Origin: Deltaproteobacteria bacterium Ga0077539
GTDB taxonomy: Bacteria; Myxococcota_A; Polyangia; Polyangiales; Ga0077539
Assembly (NCBI GenBank): GCA_001465015.1
Contig: LNEO01000108.1
Location: forward strand, 62,001 to 126,000
Direction of reading: 5' to 3'
Length of the DNA stretch: 64,000 bases
Positions 8,054 through 16,600 of the stretch are shown here, one piece after another. The position numbers were made by a program, and so were the translations under genes. Position 1 is the first letter of the stretch. Each line of letters begins with the position of its first letter. A model generated the notes under the pieces. It had not been told where the DNA came from and made no database searches. It was given only the letters and a program-made list of their open reading frames with translations.

Positions 8054-9048
8054 GCGCTCGCGGGAGCTTCGCACCCCGCGCACTGATCGATCAACGCGTA
8101 CACGAGGTCGAGCGATCGCGCTTCGTTGACGGCCTTGCGGAGCTTCGCCGCTCCTTCGAGACCCGCGAGATAGCCGCCCACGTGCCTCCGAGCGGCCAGG
8201 AGCGCCTCTCGTTCGCCGCCTGCGTCCGTTGCCCAAGCGATGTGCATCTTGGCCACCCTCGCCCGCTCTTCGCGCGTCGGCGGAGCGACGGTCTCTCCGC
8301 GATCGAGCCGCGCGCGCACCTCGGCGAACACCCACGGGTGCTCGATCGCGCGACGGCCGATCATCACGCCGTCGCAGCCGGTCTCGCGCAGCGCGCGCTC
8401 GGCGTCCTCCGCGGACCGGACGTCCCCGTTGACCAGGACAGGAAACGTCACACCCTCCTTCGCGCGCCTGGCCCATTGCCAATCGGCCTTTCCCGAGTGA
8501 CCCATTTGCGCGGTTCGGCAGTGCACCGTGAGCGCTGCGACGCCGACGTCTTGCAGGCGCCTCGCGAGCTCGACGATGGGCATGTGCGACTCGGGGCCGA
8601 GCCCGATGCGCGTCTTGACCGTGACCGGAACGCTCACCGCGCGCACCACCATCGCGGCCATCGCGACCATGGCGGAGGGCTCTCTCAACCACGCGGCGCC
8701 CGCGCCGTTGCCCGCGACCTTGGGCACCCAGCAGCCGCAGTTGATGTCGACGAACGCGGCCCCTGCCGCCTCTGCGACAACCGCGGCCTCCGCCAGTCGA
8801 GCCGCGTCCGAGCCGTAGATCTGAATGGCCGTCGGCTGGTCGGACTCGGCGAGGGTGATCTTGCGCTTCGCGACGGCGGCTCCGCGCAACAGCCCCTCGA
8901 CGTTGACGAACTCCGTAAAACACAAGGTCGCCCCGAGCGATCGGCAAACCGCTCGAAACACAGCGTCCGTCACGTCCTCCATCGGCGCGAGCGCGGCGGG
9001 ACGCGAGCGATAGATGTCAGCGAAGCGAGAGAACGAAGGGTCGTTCAC
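8050..9048 (-). CDS. tRNA-dihydrouridine synthase family protein
   Basis: Dus enzymes reduce uridine to dihydrouridine in tRNA D-loops using FMN and NADPH. The 332-aa protein shows the TIM-barrel signatures: LAPMEDVTDAVFRAVCRSLG near the N-terminus, IQIYGSD, DINCGC at residues 101-106 with the catalytic Cys106, VKTRIGLG, HCRTAQMGHSGKADW, and VLVNGDVRSAEDAERAL then GCDGVMIGRRAIEHPWVF for the phosphate site. The usual NxGCP motif reads NCGCW, so the Pro after the catalytic Cys is Trp. I prefer the GTG at 9048-9046, since an upstream ATG at 9074 would leave eight bases to the divergent gnd start. It is the first gene of an ATGA/GTGA-coupled operon. The Dus subclass (A, B or C) is not resolved. 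Confidence 0.9.
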   Translation of the reverse strand: MNDPSFSRFADIYRSRPAALAPMEDVTDAVFRAVCRSLGATLCFTEFVNVEGLLRGAAVAKRKITLAESDQPTAIQIYGSDAARLAEAAVVAEAAGAAFVDINCGCWVPKVAGNGAGAAWLREPSAMVAMAAMVVRAVSVPVTVKTRIGLGPESHMPIVELARRLQDVGVAALTVHCRTAQMGHSGKADWQWARRAKEGVTFPVLVNGDVRSAEDAERALRETGCDGVMIGRRAIEHPWVFAEVRARLDRGETVAPPTREERARVAKMHIAWATDAGGEREALLAARRHVGGYLAGLEGAAKLRKAVNEARSLDLVYALIDQCAGCEAPASA

Positions 9049-9082
9049 GACGAGACCTTTACGCGATGTACCATCGCGCGCC

Positions 9083-9979
9083 ATGAAGATCGCAATCGTC
9101 GGCCTCGGCCGCATGGGCGGAAACATGGTTCGAAGGCTGTTGCGCGGCGGACACGAGGTCGTGGCGTTCGACCGCGACCCGCAAGCGGTGGAAGCGCTCG
9201 TGAAAGAAGGCGCCATCGGGGCGAGCTCCCTCCCTGACCTCGCGTCCAAGCTCGAGGCGCCGAAGGTGGCGTGGATGATGGTTCCGGCCGGGGTTCCGAC
9301 GGAGATGCTCACGACCGAGCTGACGTCGCTCTTCTCGGCGGGAGACGTGATCGTGGACGGCGCAAACTCGCACTGGAAGGACTCGGTGCGCCGCGCAAAG
9401 CAGCTCGAGGCCAAAGGGATCTTGTGGGTCGACGCCGGGACGTCCGGCGGCGTCTGGGGCCTCGACAACGGCTACTGCCTCATGGTCGGAGGGACCCCCG
9501 AAGCGTTCGCGATCGTCGAGCCCGCGCTGGCCACGCTCGCGCCGCCCGACGGGTTCGCGCACGTCGGCCCCGCCGGCGCTGGGCACTACGTCAAGATGAT
9601 CCACAACGGGATCGAGTACGGGATGCTCCAGGCGTACGCCGAGGGATTCGAGCTCTTGAAGACGAGCCCGTTCAAGCCCGACCTCGGCGCGGTCAGCAAG
9701 CTGTGGGGCAAGGGCAGCGTCGTGCGCTCGTGGCTGCTCGAGCTGGCGTCGCGCGCGTTCGAGGCGGACCCCTCGCTCGAGACGATCAAGGGCTACGTCG
9801 ATGACTCGGGGACCGGGCGCTGGACCGTGGAGGCATCGGTCGAGCAGAGCGTCCCTGCGCCGGTGCTTACGCTCGCGCTGCAAGCGCGATTTCGATCTCG
9901 GCAAGACGACTCGTTTTCAGCGAAGGTCATCGCGGCGCTGCGCAACCAGTTCGGCGGCCACGCGGTCAAGAAGGGCTGA
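9083..9979 (+). CDS. gnd: 6-phosphogluconate dehydrogenase, short (GntZ/YqeC) type
   Basis: This enzyme converts 6-phosphogluconate to ribulose 5-phosphate, CO2 and NAD(P)H. The 298-aa protein is the short bacterial form (about 300 aa, against 470 in E. coli). It shows the Rossmann motif GLGRMG (residues 7-12), DGANSHWKDS, DAGTSGGVWGLDNGYCLMVGG around residues 117-137, and the active-site segment GHYVKMIHNGIEYGM with Lys171 and Glu178. The short class often prefers NAD+; the cofactor here is untested. It heads the gnd-zwf-opcA-pgl operon, six bases before zwf. A TACCAT box at 9069-9074 lies eight bases before the ATG, and no Shine-Dalgarno is visible. Confidence 0.95.
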   Translation: MKIAIVGLGRMGGNMVRRLLRGGHEVVAFDRDPQAVEALVKEGAIGASSLPDLASKLEAPKVAWMMVPAGVPTEMLTTELTSLFSAGDVIVDGANSHWKDSVRRAKQLEAKGILWVDAGTSGGVWGLDNGYCLMVGGTPEAFAIVEPALATLAPPDGFAHVGPAGAGHYVKMIHNGIEYGMLQAYAEGFELLKTSPFKPDLGAVSKLWGKGSVVRSWLLELASRAFEADPSLETIKGYVDDSGTGRWTVEASVEQSVPAPVLTLALQARFRSRQDDSFSAKVIAALRNQFGGHAVKKG

Positions 9980-9985
9980 GCCACT

Positions 9986-11527
9986 ATGAATACAAGCACA
10001 GAAAATCCGCTGCGCGCTGGCCTCGACGACGAGCGCCTCGCCCCCGCATCGGCGATCGTGATCTTCGGCGCGTCGGGCGACCTGACCCGGCGCAAGCTCG
10101 TCCCTGCGCTCTATCACCTGCAGCTCGCGCGCATGCTCGCGCCGGGCAGCGCGATCGTGGGCTTTGCGCGCAAAGAGAGCTCGCACGACGAGTTTCGCAA
10201 AGAGCAGCGCGAGGCGACGGCGCAGTTCTCGCGGAGCAAGCCGGTCGACGCCGAGGCGTGGGCGAGCTTCGAGCCGTCGCTCTCGTATGTGCACGGGACC
10301 TTCGACGAGCCTGCGGCGTACGCGCGGCTCCGAGAGCACCTCGAGTCGGTGGACGCGACCTTCGGGACGCGAGGCAATCGGCTGTTTTACTTCGCGACGC
10401 CGCCGGAGTTCTTCTCGGTCATCGCAAAGCAGCTCAAGGCCGCCGGGCTGATCGCGGAGGCGTCGGACCGCGGGCGCTTCACGAGGGTGATCGTCGAGAA
10501 GCCGTTCGGCACCAACCTCGAGTCGTCGCGCGCGCTCGACCGAGCGCTGCACGAGGTGATCGACGAGTCGCAGATCTATCGAATCGACCACTACCTGGGC
10601 AAAGAAGCGGTGCAAAACGTCCTCGCGTTTCGCTTCGGCAACGCGATCTTCGAGCCGCTGTGGCGCCGCGAGTACATCGACCACGTGCAGATCACGGTGG
10701 CCGAGGAGATCGGCATCGAGGGGCGAGGCAAGTTCTACGAGGGCGCGGGCGCGACGCGGGACATCATTCAGAACCACTTGTTTCAGCTCTTGATGCTGGT
10801 GGCGATGGAGCCGCCCTCGGCGTTCGACGCCGACGCCGTGCGTGACGAGAAGGTCAAGGTGCTGCGCGCGCTGCGGCCCATGCACAGAGACCGGATCGCC
10901 GAGCTCACCGCGCGCGGACAATACGGCCGCGGAACGCTCGGAGGCGGACTCCTGCCCGCGTACCGCGAAGAGAAGGACGTGCACCCCGACTCGCGCACCG
11001 AGACGTACGCCGCGATGCGCGTCGAGATCGAAAACTGGCGCTGGCAAGGGGTCCCCTTCTACGTCCGGACGGGCAAGCGCCTCACCCGGCGCGTGAGCGA
11101 GATCGCCGTGCGCTTCAGGGGCATCCCCGTGGCGCTCTTCGGGCGATCGCAAGCAGAAACCGCGCCGAATGAATTGGTGCTCCGTATTCAACCAGACGAG
11201 GGCATCACCCTTCGATTCGCCGCCAAACAACCGGGCTCGCACATGCTCTTGCGCGACGTGAACATGGACTTTCGCTACGGCGCGACCTGGGGCCGCACCA
11301 GCGCCGACGCCTACGAGCGATTGATCCTCGACGCGCTGCTCGGCGACGCGACGCTCTTCGCCCGCGACGACGAGGTGGACGAGGCCTGGCGCTACGTCTC
11401 ACCCATCATCGACGCGTGGAACGAGATGCCCGCCCCCTCGTTTCCCAACTACGCGGCCGGCACCTGGGGACCCGCGAGCGCCGAGGCCCTGGTCGAGCGC
11501 GACGGTCGTCGATGGAGGCGGCCTTGA
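9986..11527 (+). CDS. zwf: Glucose-6-phosphate 1-dehydrogenase
   Basis: It oxidises glucose 6-phosphate to 6-phosphogluconolactone, the entry step of the oxidative pentose phosphate pathway. The 513-aa protein has the nucleotide-binding motif GASGDLTRRK (residues 28-37), VIVEKPFG, and the signature RIDHYLGKE (199-207), with the catalytic His expected downstream in the EYIDHVQITVAE region. Full length agrees with the family (480-515 aa). Its end overlaps the opcA start by 16 bp, so the two are translationally linked. Confidence 0.97.
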   Translation: MNTSTENPLRAGLDDERLAPASAIVIFGASGDLTRRKLVPALYHLQLARMLAPGSAIVGFARKESSHDEFRKEQREATAQFSRSKPVDAEAWASFEPSLSYVHGTFDEPAAYARLREHLESVDATFGTRGNRLFYFATPPEFFSVIAKQLKAAGLIAEASDRGRFTRVIVEKPFGTNLESSRALDRALHEVIDESQIYRIDHYLGKEAVQNVLAFRFGNAIFEPLWRREYIDHVQITVAEEIGIEGRGKFYEGAGATRDIIQNHLFQLLMLVAMEPPSAFDADAVRDEKVKVLRALRPMHRDRIAELTARGQYGRGTLGGGLLPAYREEKDVHPDSRTETYAAMRVEIENWRWQGVPFYVRTGKRLTRRVSEIAVRFRGIPVALFGRSQAETAPNELVLRIQPDEGITLRFAAKQPGSHMLLRDVNMDFRYGATWGRTSADAYERLILDALLGDATLFARDDEVDEAWRYVSPIIDAWNEMPAPSFPNYAAGTWGPASAEALVERDGRRWRRP

Positions 11528-12642
11528 CGGCCACGAGCGTTCCTCCGGGGCCGATCGACGTGTCGATCGATCAGGCCGAGATCGCGCTCAACCGAGCGTG
11601 GCTCGCGCTCGGCGACCCCGCGCGCACGCGCACGCTCAACCTCGTGTGCGTGTGCCAGACGGACGAAGAGCTCGCGTACGCCGTTCATGCGGCGCGCGAC
11701 GTGATCCCCGGCCACCCCGGCCGCGTGATCGTCGTGAAGCTCGAGTCCCCGGTGGGCGACGCGCCGGTGTTCACCCGCGCGTCGCTGCTCGAAGACGTCT
11801 CCAAGCCGGGCGCGTACGTGGGCGAGTCGCTCGTTCTCTCGGTGCGAGGAACGGCGCGCGAGCACGTCACGACTGTCGTCGAGCGGCTGCTCGCGCCGGG
11901 CGTTCCCGTGGTGCTCTGGTGGCTCGGAGACGTGCCCGATGAGCCGACGGCGTTCGTGCGGCTCGCGGATCGATCGGACGTCGTGACCGTGGACTCGTCG
12001 CAGATCGACCTCACGGACCTCACCACGCTTCACCGTTACGTGACCACTCGCGCGCGGCCGACGCAGAGCATCTCGGACATCGAGTGGCTTCGGCTTCGGT
12101 CCTGGCAAGAGTCGCTCGCGCGCTTCTTCGACGACCCGGCGACGCTCGCGGGGCTGCACCGCTGCGAGTCGCTCGAAGTCGCCTTTCACACGCCCGCGCG
12201 GGGCGATTTCGCCAGCGCGAAAGCAGCGCTCTTCGCCGGGTGGTTCGCGGCTCGATCTCGATTGAAGACCCCCGCGACCGTGCGCTGGGCGCAGCGCGAG
12301 CACGGCCGCGCCCTCTGGCTGTCGCGCCCCGATGGACAGCCCTTCGCGCTCACGATGACCGTCGATCCGCGGCCCGGCCTTCACGAAGGCGCCCTCACGC
12401 GGGTCGCGCTCTCATCCGCGGTCGGCGATCGGTTCGAGCTCGAGCGCGAGGGTAGCTCTCGCGTGATCGCCTGGCGTGGCGCCTGCGCAGGCGCGGTGCT
12501 GCCCGAGGCGGTCCTCCGCATCGGCCCGCCAGACACGCCCAGGATGCTGCGACGGCTGCTCGATCGCCCCGAGCGCGACGAGCTCTTTCTCGACGCCCTC
12601 GCGATGGCGGCCCCTTGGTTCGTGCGCGGAGATCGTCGGTGA
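11512..12642 (+). CDS. opcA: Glucose-6-phosphate dehydrogenase assembly protein OpcA
   Basis: OpcA is an allosteric or assembly partner of G6PDH, best known from cyanobacteria and actinobacteria. The 376-aa protein starts at ATG 11512 inside the zwf 3' end. Typical parts are the N-terminal ARTRTLNLVCVCQTDEE, VIVVKLESPVGDAPVFT, the central VVLWWLGDVPDEP segment, and DSSQIDLTDLTTLHRY. Position directly after zwf and before pgl is the usual context. The stop overlaps the pgl GTG start (GTGA). Confidence 0.9.
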   Translation: MEAALTATSVPPGPIDVSIDQAEIALNRAWLALGDPARTRTLNLVCVCQTDEELAYAVHAARDVIPGHPGRVIVVKLESPVGDAPVFTRASLLEDVSKPGAYVGESLVLSVRGTAREHVTTVVERLLAPGVPVVLWWLGDVPDEPTAFVRLADRSDVVTVDSSQIDLTDLTTLHRYVTTRARPTQSISDIEWLRLRSWQESLARFFDDPATLAGLHRCESLEVAFHTPARGDFASAKAALFAGWFAARSRLKTPATVRWAQREHGRALWLSRPDGQPFALTMTVDPRPGLHEGALTRVALSSAVGDRFELEREGSSRVIAWRGACAGAVLPEAVLRIGPPDTPRMLRRLLDRPERDELFLDALAMAAPWFVRGDRR

Positions 12643-13397
12643 ACGACGGGCGATTCTCGATTCAAGAGCTGCCCGACGCAGCGGCGGTCGGCGAGCGAGC
12701 AGCGGAGCTGTTCTTCGCGCTCGGCGCGCAGGCGCAGCGAGCGCGCGGGAGGTTCTCTGTCGCCCTCGCGGGAGGGAGCTCTCCCAAGCCCATGCACCGC
12801 TCGCTGACAGAGCGAGCTCCGCCAGCCGAATTCAACTGGTCACAGGTCGACGTGTTCTTCGGAGACGAGCGCGCGGCGCCCCCGGATTCGCCGCAGAGCA
12901 ACTACGGCAACGCGCGCGAACAGCTCCTCGAGCGCGTCGCGATCGACCCTGCGCGCGTGCACCCCATGCGGGCCTGGGAGACGGACCTCGAGGCCTCGGC
13001 GCGCGCGTACGAACAGGAGCTCCAACAGGCGTGCGGCCCGGGCGGAGCGCTGGATTTGCTCGTGATGGGCGTGGGCGAAGACGCGCACATCCTCTCGCTG
13101 TTTCCTGGGTGTCCGCTGATCGACGACGACGGTGGCTCGCTGGTCGCCGCGCTGCGCGACCCGCCGATGAACCCCGCGCTGAGCAGGTTGACCCTGACGC
13201 CGACGGCGCTCCGTCGAGCGCGGTGCACGATGGTGCTGTTCGTCGGCGCCAAGAAGCGCGACGCGTACACGGCACTACGACACGCACACGGCGCCGCGCT
13301 GCGATCTCCCGTCGCGCTGTTGCACGGGATCAGCGCAGACTCCCGCGCCTTTCTCCTGGTCGATCACGCCGCGGCAGCGCTCGAGCCGTCGCCGTAG
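12639..13397 (+). CDS. pgl: 6-phosphogluconolactonase
   Basis: It hydrolyses 6-phosphogluconolactone, the product of Zwf, so the operon encodes the complete route from glucose 6-phosphate to ribulose 5-phosphate. The 252-aa protein starts at GTG 12639, overlapping the opcA stop by four bases. Family motifs: FSVALAGGSSPKPMHRSL, VDVFFGDERAAPPDSPQSNY, LLVMGVGEDAHILSLFPG and RLTLTPTAL. Length is normal for DevB/Pgl. Confidence 0.95.
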   Translation: MNDGRFSIQELPDAAAVGERAAELFFALGAQAQRARGRFSVALAGGSSPKPMHRSLTERAPPAEFNWSQVDVFFGDERAAPPDSPQSNYGNAREQLLERVAIDPARVHPMRAWETDLEASARAYEQELQQACGPGGALDLLVMGVGEDAHILSLFPGCPLIDDDGGSLVAALRDPPMNPALSRLTLTPTALRRARCTMVLFVGAKKRDAYTALRHAHGAALRSPVALLHGISADSRAFLLVDHAAAALEPSP

Positions 13398-13618
13398 CAG
13401 CGCGATCGAAGACCGCCGCGTGAGTTTCTGTCGCCTCTGCGTCGCGATGGCGCGAAGCCACGACCGTGGAAAAACGACCACCATTCGTAGGACGGCCTGT
13501 GAGACACTGGCCGCGAGTCCTCACCGTCGGTTTTCAGCAGCGCATCCGCGGGGCTGGGTCGATCCGCGACGAGGCAGGTCATTCGAGAACCTAACGTCAA
13601 CAACCTGGAAATTTGCTC

Positions 13619-16600
13619 ATGAAACATAAACCAATGACTTCGCTCTGGAGTCTCGCGGCGATGCTCGTCGTGATGCTCTTCGGCGCCGCAGCGGAAGCGA
13701 CGCACTTCCGCTACGCGACGATCAACTGGAACGTCCCCGACCCGGTGATGGCGCCGCGCACGGTGCGCTTCGTCATCCAGCACGCGTGGCGCGTGGACAC
13801 CTTTCAAGACACGCTCACGTTCAATTTTGGCGACGGAACGACCGCCACGCAGACCTTCGTCGGTCAAGCCGGCATGACGCCGCCGCGGATCGTGATGGCG
13901 AGCGCGGGCGTCACGGGCGGCGTGATCGGCACGGGCGTCGACGCCGGAGGCGCCGGATACGTCGTGTTCGAGATGATCGTGTCTCGCACGTACGCGGGCG
14001 CCGCGACGGAGTTCACCGCGTTCTTCTCGAGCTGTTGCCGCATCAGCGGGCTGCAAAATGGCGCGGGCGATGCGAGTTACCGCATCGAGACGCGCGTGAG
14101 CCTCGCGGGAGGCAACACCGGCGGCCCGGTCACAGCGACACTTCCAGTGCTGCCGCTGCAGAACGGCGGCGTGCGCACGTTCGGCTTCCCGGCGACCGAC
14201 CCAGACGGAGACGTCGTCACGTGTCGCTTCGCGACCGGCACCGAGACGGGCCTGCCCGGCGGAGGAATGCCGTTCGTCCCCTTCGTCCCTGCGGGCGGAG
14301 CACGGCCGATGATCCTCGGCGTCATGGGCGGCCGCTGCGAGCTGAGTTGGAATCTCGCGATGGCCGTTGTGGGCCAACGATATGTGCTCCATTTCATGTT
14401 GGAGTCGACTCGCGGTGGCGTCGTCAGCCGCACGCCGACGGACCTCGTCATCGAGATCGTCGCGCGCCCGCCGCCTACCTGCTTGATTTCTGGGACGATG
14501 CCGGCCTCGGCGTCAGCGACCGTACCGGCGTTCGTGGGGACACCCATCACGCGCACGATCACTGGCACTCAGGCGATGGTGATGGCGGGCGACAACCTCA
14601 ACCTCACGCTGTCTGCGACCGGTTTGCCAATGGGCGCGACGCTCACGCCTGCGATGGGAACGCAGCTCTCGCCGTTCTCGACGGTGTTCAATTGGACGCC
14701 GTCAGCGGCCGATCAGGGACGAACCGTCGTCGTTCAGGTGCTGTATCGAAACACGAACAACGGCTCAGGCGCCTGCAGCTTGTCTGTGCAGGTCCCGATC
14801 TGCACCAACACGGGCATGGCCTGCGCAGTCGGCGTGGGCGCGTGCCGACGCATGGGAACGCTGGTGCAATGCATGCCCGGTGGTCCCCTCGCCTGCAACG
14901 TCGCCGCTGGAACGCCGGTCATGGAGACGTGCAACAACGTCGATGACAACTGCGACGGAATGACCGACGAGATGAACGCGAATTGCACCGGCGCGACGCC
15001 GATCTGCAACTCGACGATGATGCGCTGCGTGGGCTGCACGAACGACATGCAGTGCATGCCCGGCCAGGCGTGCTCGGCGATGGGCACCTGCGTCGACCGC
15101 GACACGGACATGGACACGATCCCGGACCGACTCGAGTTCGGCCCGGGCGGCGCTGGAATGCCGCGGGACACGGACATGGACGGAATCCCGGACTTCCGCG
15201 ATCCCGACGACGACAACGACAACGTGTTGACCCGCGACGAGCTCGGCGCTGGTGGCTTCATGATGCCCCGCAACTCGGACAGCACCGTTCCCGCGGGCGA
15301 GGGAACAGCGGACATGCTGCCCGACTACCTCGACCCCGACGACGACGGCGACGGCGTCCCGACGCGCACCGAGCGCGGAACGGGCGCGGCTCCGACCAAC
15401 TCGGACACCGACATGTTGCCGGACTTCCTCGACCGCGATGACGACGGTGACACGGTTCCGACCGCGGCCGAGCTCGGCGGCAACCCGATGATGCCCCGCA
15501 ACACCGACGCCATGCTCACGGGCGGCGACATGCTGCCCGACTACCTGGACGTCGACGACGACGCGGACTCGATCCTGACGAGCGTCGAAGTGGGCGCTGG
15601 CGGATTCCGCATGCCCACCAACACCGACGCGATGCTCATGGGCGGCGACGCCAACCCCGACTTCATCGATCCCGATGACGACGGCGACGGCGTGCCCACG
15701 CGCACCGAGCGCACGGCAGGCATCTTGACCAACCATCTCAATCAAGACTCCGATGCCGACACCATCCCCGACAACGTCGAGCTCTCGGCGCGCGGCGGTG
15801 CGGGGCCGTTCAGCGGAATCAACACGGAGATGACCGGCGGGATCGACGCGCTCGACACCGATTCGGACGGCGATGGCGTGCTCGACAGCGTCGAGGCGGG
15901 ACCGATGCCCCGCATGCCAGTCGACACCGACACCGATGGAACCGCGGACTTCCGCGACCTCGACAGCGACAACGACTGCCGTCCGGACGCCATGGAAATG
16001 GGCGCCGCGCGCATCGACGCGCGCATGCCCAACGTCAACGCGGACGCGAACTGCACGATGGCGCTGCCGTTCTGCAACACCGCGGTCGGAGCGTGTACCG
16101 CCGACCGCGACACGGACATGGACGGAATCGGCGACCTCGCTGAGTTCGGCCCAGGCGGCTCGGGCATGCCGCGCGACTCGGACATGGACGGAATCCCGGA
16201 CTTCCGCGATCCCGACGACGACGGCGACGGCGTGCTCACGCGCGTCGAGCTCGGACCGGGCGGCTTCATGATGCCGCGCAACTCGGACGGCACCGTTCCG
16301 ATGGGCGAGGGAACGGCGGACATGATCCCCGACTACCTCGACCCCGACGACGACGGCGACGGCGTCCCGACGCTCAACGAGACCGGCGCGGACCCGACGA
16401 TGCCGCGCGACACGGACATGGACGGCACGCCGGACTTCCGCGACCGCGACGACGACGGCGACTCGATCGCCACGGCGGCGGAGCTCGGGATGGGCGGCTT
16501 CATGATGCCGCGCAACTCGGACAGCACCGTTCCGATGGGCGAAGGCACGTCGGATATGAACCCCGACTACCTCGACGCCGACGACGACGGCGACGGCGTC

